A stretch of DNA of 64,000 nt from Actinomycetes bacterium (lineage in GTDB: Bacteria > Actinomycetota > Acidimicrobiia > Acidimicrobiales > Palsa-688). Positions 52,049 to 60,662 of this stretch are shown here, piece by piece (within the stretch, counting starts at the first letter, position 1; each line of letters starts with the position of its first letter). The translations under genes and the position numbers were made by a program. Location of the stretch: NCBI GenBank assembly GCA_021787035.1, contig JAJYMM010000248.1, positions 62,001-126,000 on the forward strand, written 5' to 3'. Under the pieces are notes generated by a model. The model ran no database searches. It worked only from the letters and a program-made list of their open reading frames with translations, and had not been told where the DNA came from.

Positions 52049-52680
52049 CCTTGGCTGGCGAAGAGGCGACGGAAGAGCACGTCAGCGAGGAGCACAAGGG
52101 AGAGAAGCCCAGGGGCAGGCGCCAGGCGCTCGTTGAGTGGGTAGTCATCATCGTCGTGGCCCTGGTCGCGGCGCTCCTCATCAAGACGTTCGCCATCCAG
52201 GCCTTTTTCATCCCCTCGGGCTCGATGGAGCCGACCTTGAAGCCCGGCGACCGCGTCCTCGTCAACAAACTGTCGTACGACTTCCACAAAATCCACATCG
52301 GTGACGTGATCGTGTTCCGCCGGCCCCCACGGGACACGACGCCTGGGATCGATGACCTGATCAAGCGCGTCGTCGCCCTCGGCGGCGAGACTATGTACGT
52401 CAAAAACTGCTCAATTTACGTGAACGGCAAGTTGGAAGCCCAGCCGTACTTGCCGAAGGGCTGGCAAAACCCCTATTCGGAGTACTGCACGACTTGGGGC
52501 CAGCCAGGGATGCTCAACCTTCCCAACCCCTATACAGTGCCCAAGGGCGACGTCTTCGTGATGGGCGACAACCGCAGGGATTCTTACGACTCGCGTTACT
52601 GGGGCCCCCTTCAGGACAGCTACATAGTGGGGCGTGCCTTCGTTCGCATCTGGCCTCCCGGCCGCATCGGGCTGATCTGA
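52045..52680 (+). CDS. lepB: Signal peptidase I
   Basis: 211 aa from GTG 52045 (GTGA overlap with pafC); ATG 52012 is possible. One membrane span (VVIIVVALVAALLIKTF) precedes the catalytic domain: S60 in SGSMEPTL and K107 in LIKRVVALGGE, and the C-terminal GDNRRDSYDSRYWG box. It removes Sec signal peptides. Its place after pafBC, where tatA is usual, is notable. Confidence 0.93.
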   Translation: MTLAGEEATEEHVSEEHKGEKPRGRRQALVEWVVIIVVALVAALLIKTFAIQAFFIPSGSMEPTLKPGDRVLVNKLSYDFHKIHIGDVIVFRRPPRDTTPGIDDLIKRVVALGGETMYVKNCSIYVNGKLEAQPYLPKGWQNPYSEYCTTWGQPGMLNLPNPYTVPKGDVFVMGDNRRDSYDSRYWGPLQDSYIVGRAFVRIWPPGRIGLI

Positions 52681-52794
52681 GCGGCCATGGCGGGGGTCCG
52701 GGCGCTCAAGCAGATGGGTTTCGCGCCGATACCAGTTCATGAGTGTTTTGGACGGCCCAGAGCACTGGGCCGGGTGGGCAAAGGAGCGCTGAAG

Positions 52795-53130
52795 GTGGCG
52801 ACTGTAAGGGCGAGCTGCCCAGGTTGTGGAGATGTCGAGCTGACAACTCGGGACGTCACGGTGCAGATGTGTTCGGCCACCGAGGAGGGGACGTACTCGT
52901 TCGTGTGCCCAACTTGTCGCCTGATCGTCAACAAACCAGCCGAAACACGAGTCATCGAGCTCCTCGTGTCTGCCGGCGTCAGAGTCGTCAACTGGGATCT
53001 CCCGGCGGAGCTCTACGAGCCCAAGTCCGGCCCCCCGATCACCTACGACGACCTCCTTGCGTTCCACTTCGAGCTCGACTCTGACAATTGGCTGGAGCAG
53101 GTCATCTCTGCTGGCGGCGGCTCGCGTTGA
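52795..53130 (+). CDS. Zinc-ribbon protein, unknown function
   Basis: 111 aa from GTG 52795, with AAAGGAG eight bases before it; the frame open to 52687 lacks signals. A four-Cys ribbon (SCPGCGD...VCPTCR) in the first half and an acidic C-terminus (DDLLAFHFELDSDNW). Small proteins of this type recur in actinobacteria, sometimes near tat genes. Function not assigned. Confidence 0.75.
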   Translation: MATVRASCPGCGDVELTTRDVTVQMCSATEEGTYSFVCPTCRLIVNKPAETRVIELLVSAGVRVVNWDLPAELYEPKSGPPITYDDLLAFHFELDSDNWLEQVISAGGGSR

Positions 53131-53140
53131 TAGGAAGCGC

Positions 53141-53311
53141 TTGAGCTGGTCCTGGGTGGCACCCCTCGCCCTGGCGGCCCTGGCTGCCGGGGTCTTGGCG
53201 CGCGTCGCGCGCTCCGTAGAGCAGGAACGCCAGAAGGTGGCCCTCTCGCGCTTGCGCCTGGTCGAGCTCCGCAGCGAACCTCACCGGTCCCGGCGCCAGC
53301 CCCCCCAATAG
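53141..53311 (+). CDS. Possible small single-span membrane protein
   Basis: A 56-aa frame from TTG 53141, with AGGAAG before it. A hydrophobic stretch (WVAPLALAALAAGVLARVA) follows immediately, then a basic helical tail. It starts 10 bp after the zinc-ribbon stop. No homologue recognised; the call rests on the ribosome site and membrane span. Confidence 0.4.
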   Translation: MSWSWVAPLALAALAAGVLARVARSVEQERQKVALSRLRLVELRSEPHRSRRQPPQ

Positions 53312-53323
53312 GCCAAAGCACCA

Positions 53324-53356
53324 GGCAGCCGGCCCGGGGCCGGCCAGGACGCTGCC
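53324..53356 (+). terminator. Nested GC-rich hairpin upstream of tatB
   Basis: GGCAG...CTGCC flanks an inner GCCGGCC/GGCCGGC stem. It could be a factor-independent or stalling hairpin between the lepB group and tatB; no T-tract. Confidence 0.4.
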
Positions 53357-53400
53357 TCCCGCTCAAGCAGCACCCGCGCTCGTGAGTACGCTGGTCCCTG

Positions 53401-53853
53401 ATGGGCATAGACCCGGAGAAGCTGTTGGTGCTGTTTGTCATCGCTCTGATCGTCCTCGGGCCCGAACGGCTTCCGGGGATGGCAAGAAGCCTCGGGCGCG
53501 GCTTGGCAGAAGTTCGCAAGTACACGTCTGCCGCCCGCGCCGAGATGGACCAGGTGCTGGCTGAACCGCGTTCGGTCGTCCAATCTGCCCTCAGAGAAAC
53601 CGACCTCGAAGGTCTGAGCGAGTTGACCAACATGCGCAACCCGATGCGCTACATCGAGGCAGTTTCCCAACCCAACGTGGCACAGCCCACCTCATCCCAA
53701 CCAGGGGGGCCACAGGCGGCGATGGAGGGCGCTGCCGCCGGAAACCGGTCAACTGGCGACGGGTTAACTGGCGACGGGCCGGAGTGGACGGAGCCGTGGC
53801 TAGCGGCCGAAGCCTCCACCTTGCCCCTACCCGACGACCCCTCCCTCAACTGA
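53401..53853 (+). CDS. tatB: Sec-independent translocase component TatB (TatA/B family)
   Basis: 150 aa. N-terminal membrane span then hinge and amphipathic helix: LLVLFVIALIVLGPERLPGMARSLGRGLAEVRKY. The GPERLP hinge fits TatB more than TatA. A variable polar tail ends in SLN. A tatC gene is not found next to it, which is unusual for the pafABC-tat-helY neighbourhood. Confidence 0.85.
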   Translation: MGIDPEKLLVLFVIALIVLGPERLPGMARSLGRGLAEVRKYTSAARAEMDQVLAEPRSVVQSALRETDLEGLSELTNMRNPMRYIEAVSQPNVAQPTSSQPGGPQAAMEGAAAGNRSTGDGLTGDGPEWTEPWLAAEASTLPLPDDPSLN

Positions 53854-53857
53854 GCCG

Positions 53858-56458
53858 TTGCTGCTCGAGCAGGGAGCGCTCCGAGCGTCCTTCGTAGCGA
53901 GGGTGGGCTTCGAGCTCGACCAGTTCCAGCTGCGCGCGATCGACGCCCTCGACGAAGGCCACAGCGTCGTCGTCGCCGCACCAACCGGCTCTGGCAAGAC
54001 ATTGGTAGCCGAGTACGCGGTCGAACTGGCCCTCGCATCGGGCGGGAAGGCCTTTTACACCACGCCCTTGAAGGCGCTCTCCAACCAGAAGTACGCGGAC
54101 TTCTGCCGGCGCTATGGCCCTTCAGGCGTAGGTCTCCTGACCGGTGACAACTCGATCAACGCAGAGGCGCCCGTGGTCGTCATGACCACGGAGGTGCTCC
54201 GCAACATGATCTACGCCGGCTCGTCAACCTTAGAGGGGCTCCGCTACGTGGTCTTGGACGAGGTCCATTACCTCCAAGACCCCTATAGGGGCCCAGTCTG
54301 GGAAGAAGTCATTATCCACCTCGCACCCGAGGTCGACCTCGTGTGCCTCTCGGCGACGGTGTCTAACGCCGAGGAGCTGGCTGCCTGGGTCGCTACGGTG
54401 AGAGGCTCGACGCGCGCGATCATCGAGGAACGCCGGCCCGTGCCGCTGCACAACCTCTTCCTTGCGGGCGACCGCCTTCACGACGAGCTTGTGATGCTCC
54501 CGACCCTTGTCGACGGGAACCCGAACCCCCGTGGCGCCGCCCTTACCGCAGGTCCCGTTCCTGGCAACGCCGCCTGGCGCACCCATCGGCGGTCCCGGCT
54601 CTTCGTGCCACGGCGAGCAGAAACAGTCGAGATGTTGCAGGACGAAGGGCTCCTTCCCTCCATCTACTTCATATTCAGCCGGGCGGGCTGCGACGAAGCC
54701 GTACGCCAGTGCCTGGCGCGGGCCAACCGGCTCACCAGCAATGAGCAGCGCCGCCAGGTGCGCGAGATCGCCGAAAATGCAGCGAGGAACCTTTCAGACG
54801 CCGACCTAGACGCCCTCGGCTACGGCAGCTGGCTCGCGGGCCTCGAGGCCGGGTTCGCGGCACACCACGCCGGCATGGTACCCCCCTTCAAAGAAGCCGT
54901 CGAACGCTGCTTCGTTTCTGGCCTGGTGCAGGTTGTCTTCGCCACCGAGACCCTTTCGCTCGGCATCAACATGCCTGCGCGCTCGGTGGTGATCGAGAAG
55001 CTGGCCAAGTTCGGCGGTGAACGCGTCGAGCCGTTGACACCCGGTGAGTACACCCAGCTCACGGGGCGTGCCGGCCGTCGGGGGATAGACGGGGAGGGTT
55101 ACGCGGTAGTCCTCTGGTCGCCAAACGTTTCCTTCGAACAGGTCGCTTCGCTCGCTGGTGCCCGTACCTTCACCCTCACGTCGAGCTTTAGGCCGACCTA
55201 TAACATGGCAACCAACCTCGTGGGCCGCTGTAGCCCCGAACAAGCCCACCACCTCCTCAACCTCTCCTTTGCGCAGTACCGGGCGGACGCCGACATCGTG
55301 CGCCTGGAGAGCCTGATCGACCGGCTGAAAAAGGAAGTGGCCGTGTCGTCCGAGGCGGCGCGTTGCGACCGGGGGGACGTCTTCGAGTACATGAAGCTCG
55401 AGCGGCGGCACCTACCCCGTACCGGGAGGGCCAGCCCAGAAGACATCGTGGCCGCAGTGGAGGCCCTGAAACCGGGCGACGTGATCCTGCTGCCCCCCAA
55501 GCGCCCATCGTCGCGCCAACGCAGCGAGGCGGCAGTGCTTTCCACGTCCCAGCGCAAAGGGGGTGCCGTCGGCGTAAGGGCGGTCACCCCAGAGCGCCGC
55601 GTCTTGTGGCTGGGGCCGCGGGACTTCCGGTCCCCTCCGGCGGTCCTGCGACGCACTTGGCTGCCTCAGCCCTTCGCGCCGCGCAACCGCGACTTCCAGC
55701 GCCAGGTAGCCGATGCCCTCGGCAGCCCCACTTCGGAGGGCGGCGAACGCGAAGGCGGCGTAGCCTCATGCCCAGATCTGCGGGCACACCTTCGCGCGGC
55801 CGCCCGGGTGGCGAAGCTCAAAACCGACGTGACGAGGCTCGAAAGCCAGGTCGCCGGGCGCTCCGAGTCGCTCGGCCGGCAGTTTGACAAAGTCCTAGGG
55901 CTCCTCGAGGGCTGGGGTTACGTGGAGGGTTGGTCGCTATCTAGCGCTGGTGAGCGCCTGGCACGCATCTACCATCCTCTCGACTTGCTCGTCGCCGAGT
56001 GCACCGGGAGGGGCCTGCTCGCGTCGCTGACCACCGCCGAGACAGCGGCACTCGTGTCGGTGTTCACCTACGAGCCACGCGGCCCGTTCCAACCAGAGGC
56101 GGCGGGGGCCTCGATGCCCACCCGGCGCCTCGGGGAGCGGTGGCGAGCCGTACAGGCAGTAGCCGGAGAGCTCGCGGCTGCCGAAGCACTGGCCGGCCTA
56201 CCCGTCACCCGCACCCCCGACCCCGGCTTCGCCCGTCTCGCCTATGGCTGGGCCAGGGGCATGGACCTGGCTGCGCTGGTCGATGACATGGCGGCAGGAG
56301 ACTTCGTGCGGAACGTGAAGCAACTGATCGACCTCTTGCGCCAGCTCGCCAATGTCCTCCCCGACGAAAAGAGCGCCTCTGCCTCCGCTAAGGCATCAGT
56401 GGCCCTATTTAGAGGCGTGGTCGCGGCGTCGTCGGCGGTCGCCACCGACGGGCAATAA
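53858..56458 (+). CDS. helY: HelY-type DEAD/DEAH RNA helicase (Ski2/Mtr4-like)
   Basis: 866 aa, TTG start 4 bp after tatB. Motifs: Walker A APTGSGKT, DEVH box (VVLDEVHYLQDP), motif III SAT, the motif VI region QLTGRAGRRGID, followed by the C-terminal helical domain of Ski2-like enzymes. In actinobacteria helY follows tat genes downstream of pafABC. It probably acts on RNA processing or decay. Confidence 0.92.
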   Translation: MLLEQGALRASFVARVGFELDQFQLRAIDALDEGHSVVVAAPTGSGKTLVAEYAVELALASGGKAFYTTPLKALSNQKYADFCRRYGPSGVGLLTGDNSINAEAPVVVMTTEVLRNMIYAGSSTLEGLRYVVLDEVHYLQDPYRGPVWEEVIIHLAPEVDLVCLSATVSNAEELAAWVATVRGSTRAIIEERRPVPLHNLFLAGDRLHDELVMLPTLVDGNPNPRGAALTAGPVPGNAAWRTHRRSRLFVPRRAETVEMLQDEGLLPSIYFIFSRAGCDEAVRQCLARANRLTSNEQRRQVREIAENAARNLSDADLDALGYGSWLAGLEAGFAAHHAGMVPPFKEAVERCFVSGLVQVVFATETLSLGINMPARSVVIEKLAKFGGERVEPLTPGEYTQLTGRAGRRGIDGEGYAVVLWSPNVSFEQVASLAGARTFTLTSSFRPTYNMATNLVGRCSPEQAHHLLNLSFAQYRADADIVRLESLIDRLKKEVAVSSEAARCDRGDVFEYMKLERRHLPRTGRASPEDIVAAVEALKPGDVILLPPKRPSSRQRSEAAVLSTSQRKGGAVGVRAVTPERRVLWLGPRDFRSPPAVLRRTWLPQPFAPRNRDFQRQVADALGSPTSEGGEREGGVASCPDLRAHLRAAARVAKLKTDVTRLESQVAGRSESLGRQFDKVLGLLEGWGYVEGWSLSSAGERLARIYHPLDLLVAECTGRGLLASLTTAETAALVSVFTYEPRGPFQPEAAGASMPTRRLGERWRAVQAVAGELAAAEALAGLPVTRTPDPGFARLAYGWARGMDLAALVDDMAAGDFVRNVKQLIDLLRQLANVLPDEKSASASAKASVALFRGVVAASSAVATDGQ

Positions 56459-56519
56459 GCAGGGCAAAGCTAAAGACGCGGGCCAAAAGAGGTAAAGGGT
56501 TGCACCGTCGGAAGAAACA

Positions 56520-56530
56520 TGTTAGCGTTC
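56520..56530 (+). promoter_or_regulatory. Direct-repeat box 1, possible LacI-family operator half
   Basis: TGTTAGCGTTC, repeated 208 bp downstream. It resembles half of the TGTTAGCG-NN-type palindromes bound by LacI-family sugar regulators. No regulator gene is nearby, so this is only a candidate. Confidence 0.35.
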
Positions 56531-56727
56531 TCATCGTAGCAACTATCCGGCTGAAGGGAGGCGTAGGGGCTTAGGTAGGCCGCGGTTCCTGGGACTGCTC
56601 AGCAGAATGGGGGAAAGGGAGGCCAACCTGTTTCTAGGTGGTTTTTCCCTTTTCTTGATGTTTGCTGTCCTCTGTTAGACACGCGAAGCGAGGGACTTGG
56701 CTCCGTCTCTGCGGGGTCAGGGCGGCG

Positions 56728-56738
56728 TGTTAGCGTTC
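56728..56738 (+). promoter_or_regulatory. Direct-repeat box 2, possible LacI-family operator half
   Basis: Second copy of TGTTAGCGTTC, about 110 bp before the binding-protein start, followed by ACC. With box 1 it could allow looping by a repressor; untested. Confidence 0.35.
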
Positions 56739-56845
56739 ACCGTTTTGGTCTCAGGTACGCGCGCGCCCCCTTTTACTGCCACCACACGCCCTGGCGTCGG
56801 GACACTGGGCCCCCTCGGGCCCACGAACAAAGACCAGGAGGTCAA

Positions 56846-57997
56846 ATGAAGCTGAAGGCTAGGAAGTTCCCCACCAAGGCGCTTAGCCTGCTAGTCGCCG
56901 TGGCCATGGGAGCGACGGGGCTCGGCGCTACGGCGGGGGCCACGCCGGTTGCTCAGGCGCCCAAGGCGGCTGCGCTCGTCCCTGTGACGCTTCACCCGCC
57001 GTCGTTCAACGACACCAAGCTCATCGGGCTCCGTAACGCCCTATTGAACGCTCTGAAAGGCAAGAGCATGAGTGGAGTTGACGTGTGGGAGGTCGTGAAC
57101 ATCCTCGCCACCTACTGGGTCGCAGGCAAGGACGGCAACGCCGCGGCCGCGAAAGAACTAGGTATTGCACCGCACTTCGAGGGCCCGTCGCAGGGCCAGC
57201 TCACCACCCAGGTCTCGATGTACGAGACCCTGGCCTCGACCGGTGCCAGCGGCTACTTCACGTCGGTCATCGACCCGGTGTCCGAAGGCTCCATAATCAA
57301 CAAGGCCGTAAAGAAGGGCCTCGACGTAGTCGCCATCGACTCCCCGGTCCCGGTGAAGTACGCCAACACCTTCGTCTACATTGGCACCCCCAACTACACC
57401 GCGGGCCATGCCGCCGGTGAAGCCATGAAGAAGGCGCTGCCCGGCGGCGGTGATGTAGCGATCCTCACCGGCTCCCTGACCGCTACCAATGCGCTGCAGC
57501 GCATAGCGGGCTTCAAGGCGGCCCTCGCTGGCTCCAACGTTAAGGTGATCACCACGGCCAACGACAACGGGTCCGCTGGCCAAGCGGCCACGAACGCCGA
57601 TACCGTCATTGCCAGCAACGCCAACTTGAAGGGGATCTGGGGCGTCTACTCCTATGACGGCCCGGCTGCCGCAGTAGCCGTCAAGTCAAAGGGCGACATC
57701 GGCAAGATAAAGGTGATATCCGACGACACCGAACCCGGCACCTTTACAGGCTTGAAGGACGGAGCGGTGGTCGCGTCCGTCATCCAGCAGCCCTTCATGC
57801 AGGCATACCTGGCCACGTACATCGTCGCTGCGATGCACGTCCTCGGCCGTGGCGCCGTCGCCAAGATCATCAAGCCGTACCTGACCTCCCCCGCCTCAGC
57901 TGCCAACACGGCAGTAATTAGCACGGGGGTTGGGACCTTGACCAAGGCCAACCTCTCCGCCGACGAGGCCTACACAGCGGCAATCGCCAAGTACTGA
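56846..57997 (+). CDS. Sugar ABC transporter substrate-binding protein (RbsB-like, Peripla_BP_4)
   Basis: 383 aa with a signal peptide (KARKFPTKALSLLVAVAMGA, cleaved near GATP or AQA). The two-lobed RbsB-type body shows VVAIDSPVP, YIGTPNYTAGHAAGEAM and VKVISDDTEPGTFTGLKDGAVVASVIQQPFMQAY, as in ribose/galactose-type binding proteins. The substrate sugar cannot be told. Good ribosome site AGGAGGT. First gene of the operon. Confidence 0.88.
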   Translation: MKLKARKFPTKALSLLVAVAMGATGLGATAGATPVAQAPKAAALVPVTLHPPSFNDTKLIGLRNALLNALKGKSMSGVDVWEVVNILATYWVAGKDGNAAAAKELGIAPHFEGPSQGQLTTQVSMYETLASTGASGYFTSVIDPVSEGSIINKAVKKGLDVVAIDSPVPVKYANTFVYIGTPNYTAGHAAGEAMKKALPGGGDVAILTGSLTATNALQRIAGFKAALAGSNVKVITTANDNGSAGQAATNADTVIASNANLKGIWGVYSYDGPAAAVAVKSKGDIGKIKVISDDTEPGTFTGLKDGAVVASVIQQPFMQAYLATYIVAAMHVLGRGAVAKIIKPYLTSPASAANTAVISTGVGTLTKANLSADEAYTAAIAKY

Positions 57998-58015
57998 GCC
58001 CGAGTTCTGAGAGCG

Positions 58016-59557
58016 TTGTCCCAGGGCACATCGTCCATTACGGGTCGTCCAGGCGCCCCCGGTGAGGATCTCGTCCTCACCGGGGTCCGTAAGGCATATG
58101 GCCCGGTCGTCGTGCTCGACGTCGACCACCTCGCCCTGCGCCGGGGCGAGGTGGTTGGCCTGGTAGGAGAAAACGGGGCGGGCAAGTCCACGATGATGGG
58201 TGTCGTGGCCGGTAGCGTGCGCCCCGATACCGGCACGGTTTCAATCGGTGGCCGCGTGCTTGGTGCGGGTGGCCCGCTCCACGCCCAGCACCTCGGCGTG
58301 GCCATGGTTTCCCAGGAGTTCCCCCTAGTTGGGCAGCTGACCGCAGCAGAAAACCTGTTGCTCGGTCGGCGACCGGGCAAGAACCGTCACTTGGTCGACA
58401 AGCGCGCCGCCGACGCTGTGGCGCGGGGGATCCTCGCCGAGGTAGGGCTCGACATCTCGCCTCGCCGGAAAGTCGACTCGCTTTCGGTGGCACAAAGGCA
58501 AATGCTTGAGATCGCCAAAGCGCTCGGCCGTAAGCCCCTGGTGCTGATCCTGGACGAGCCGACCTCCGCTTTGGCCCCAGCCGAGTCAGACATCGTCCTG
58601 CAGCTAGCGCGCCGCCACGCGGCCGGGGGCGGGATAGTTATCTTCGTCGGCCACCGCATGCACGAAGTGCAGGCGTTGTCCGACCGCTTCATCGTCTTGC
58701 GCAACGGACGTATTGTCTCCGACCTGCGCCGCGAAGAGGCCACCGAGCAACGCCTCGTTCGGGACATGGTAGGTAGGGACATCGAAGCGATGGCCGAGGT
58801 CAGTTCCTCGCAGGCCAACCGGCCGGTGGCCTTCGAGGCCAGGCAGCTCGCCGCGGAAGGCCTCGGCCCGCTTGACCTTGCCGTTAGAGAGGGGGAGATA
58901 GTTGGCGTCGCAGGCCTGATGGGTTCAGGGCGGAGCCGCCTCCTTCACGTCATCGCAGGGGCGCGTCCAAGCACTCACGGCGAGATGCGCCTAAGCAATT
59001 CCCGTTACCGGCCCCGCAACACCTGCGATGCCGTAGCCGCCGGTGTTGGGCTCGTACCCGAAGACAGGAAAGCCCAGGCTCTCCTGCTCGACTCTCCCAT
59101 CCGCTGGAACGTCACGCTCGCCGTCCTTAGGCGGATCTCATGGAGGCGCTTGGTGCTCTCTGTCCGAAGCGACAAAAAAGAGGCCGACCGGATAGTCGCC
59201 GCGGCGCGCGTACGCTGCACAACGCCAGAACAAGCGGCCCGGGCGCTTTCGGGCGGCAACCAACAGCGCCTCGTATTCGGCCGCTGGATCGCCGTCCAGC
59301 CTCGCCTCCTGTTGCTGGACGAGCCGACAAGAGGTGTCGACGTAGGCGCCAAGGCTGAGATCTACAGCCTGATCGACGAGCAACGCAAGCAAGGGATGGC
59401 TATCGTCGTGGTGTCTTCTGAGCTGGAGGAGCTATTGCTTATGTGTCACCGGATAATCGTCATGCGTGGCGGCCGAATTGCAGCAGAGTTCAAGCGCTCC
59501 GAATTTTCAAAGGAGCGCATCATAGCGGCCGCCGCAATTGACCGGGTGGCCGGCTAG
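58016..59557 (+). CDS. Sugar ABC transporter ATPase with two NBDs (RbsA-like)
   Basis: 513 aa, TTG start. NBD1 has Walker A GENGAGKST and Walker B VLILDEPTSAL, with signature LSVAQRQMLEIAK; NBD2 has a degenerate P-loop (GLMGSGRSRL) and signature LSGGNQQRL, and LLLDEPTRGVDVGAK, typical of this class. It overlaps the permease by one base. Confidence 0.93.
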   Translation: MSQGTSSITGRPGAPGEDLVLTGVRKAYGPVVVLDVDHLALRRGEVVGLVGENGAGKSTMMGVVAGSVRPDTGTVSIGGRVLGAGGPLHAQHLGVAMVSQEFPLVGQLTAAENLLLGRRPGKNRHLVDKRAADAVARGILAEVGLDISPRRKVDSLSVAQRQMLEIAKALGRKPLVLILDEPTSALAPAESDIVLQLARRHAAGGGIVIFVGHRMHEVQALSDRFIVLRNGRIVSDLRREEATEQRLVRDMVGRDIEAMAEVSSSQANRPVAFEARQLAAEGLGPLDLAVREGEIVGVAGLMGSGRSRLLHVIAGARPSTHGEMRLSNSRYRPRNTCDAVAAGVGLVPEDRKAQALLLDSPIRWNVTLAVLRRISWRRLVLSVRSDKKEADRIVAAARVRCTTPEQAARALSGGNQQRLVFGRWIAVQPRLLLLDEPTRGVDVGAKAEIYSLIDEQRKQGMAIVVVSSELEELLLMCHRIIVMRGGRIAAEFKRSEFSKERIIAAAAIDRVAG

Positions 59558-60645
59558 TGTCTGGCGCGTCGACCACCCTCGGCGAACCGGCGGAGGCTGC
59601 CCCTTCCCCGAGCGCCACGTCCCGCCTTGGCAGGAGGCTTGTTGACGTTCCCGAGATCGGGATAGTGCTTGCTGTCATCGTTGCTTTTGTGATCTTCTCC
59701 TCGATCAATCCCTTGGTCGCCAGTGTTTCGGAGCTCCAAAACCTGGGGGTCGACCTCGCCGGTTTCGGCATTCTGGCTGTCGGCGAGAGCCTCACCATCA
59801 TCACCGGCGGGATCGACCTCTCGCCGGGGTCGCTCACTGCCTTTTTCGTTGTCGTCTCGGCTTGGTTCTTGACCACCGAACGCGTCCCCGTCCTCCTTGT
59901 GTTCGTGATCACCACGGCCTTCGGCGCGCTCTGGGGCCTTTGGCACGGTTTCCTGATCACTCGCCTTGGTATCGCCCCTTTTGTGGCCACATTGGTCACG
60001 TATATCTTCGCGGCAGGCGCCAACGAGGCTATTGCGCCCAACCCGATCCCCATCAACAATTCAACCTTCCTCGCCTTGGCCGGCTCGACATTGTTCGAGA
60101 TCCCTATCGCAACCTTGGTTTTCGTGGTCATAGCGATCCTGGGATGGTTTTTCCTGGAGCGGACGTATATAGGGCGGGAGACCTATGCCGTCGGCGGCAA
60201 CAGGGAAGCCGCCCGGTTGGCGGGCATCCCCGTCAACCGGCGGATCGTCCTCGCCTACGTAGTCAGCGGCGCCTGTGCTGGGGTTGTGGGGATGATCGTC
60301 GCGTCACACTTGACGTCTGGCACGGCTGACAGCGTCAGTGGCTGGGAGCTGATCGCCATTGCCGCCTCGGTCATCGGAGGGGTGAGCCTCGTGGGCGGCC
60401 AGGGCCGGATGATAGGGGTCGTCGCAGGTGCGGCCCTCCTCGTCATACTGAGGGACGGCCTTGTAGCGGTCAACGTCAACGCCTACTACCAGTCGATGGT
60501 GGTGGGAGTCGTGCTGCTTGCGGCGATCGTGATCGACCGCTTCCGGGTCCACAGCCTGGAAAGAGCGGGCTCGCACTTCGACAGGCGCCATCCCCTCGAC
60601 GCGGTGGTGGACAAAGCCAAACAGTCAACGGCGCCTATGGGTTAG
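59557..60645 (+). CDS. Sugar ABC transporter permease (RbsC-like)
   Basis: 362 aa, GTG start. About 8-10 membrane spans; conserved GIDLSPGSLTAFFVV near the N-terminal third and GREAYAVGGN-like GRETYAVGGNREAARLAGIPV, the loop contacting the ATPase. It forms the channel with the RbsA-type ATPase. Confidence 0.92.
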   Translation: MSGASTTLGEPAEAAPSPSATSRLGRRLVDVPEIGIVLAVIVAFVIFSSINPLVASVSELQNLGVDLAGFGILAVGESLTIITGGIDLSPGSLTAFFVVVSAWFLTTERVPVLLVFVITTAFGALWGLWHGFLITRLGIAPFVATLVTYIFAAGANEAIAPNPIPINNSTFLALAGSTLFEIPIATLVFVVIAILGWFFLERTYIGRETYAVGGNREAARLAGIPVNRRIVLAYVVSGACAGVVGMIVASHLTSGTADSVSGWELIAIAASVIGGVSLVGGQGRMIGVVAGAALLVILRDGLVAVNVNAYYQSMVVGVVLLAAIVIDRFRVHSLERAGSHFDRRHPLDAVVDKAKQSTAPMG

Positions 60646-60662
60646 CGAATATCCTGAGTTTC

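Larger units (their letters stand above)
56459..56845 (+). other. Intergenic region upstream of sugar operon
   Basis: A 387-bp gap without a convincing gene. It holds two direct copies of TGTTAGCGTTC (56520-56530 and 56728-56738), an imperfect hairpin followed by a T-rich stretch (about 56609-56655) that may end helY transcription, and a good ribosome site (AGGAGGT) just before 56846. No stable RNA was recognised by eye. Confidence 0.6.
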
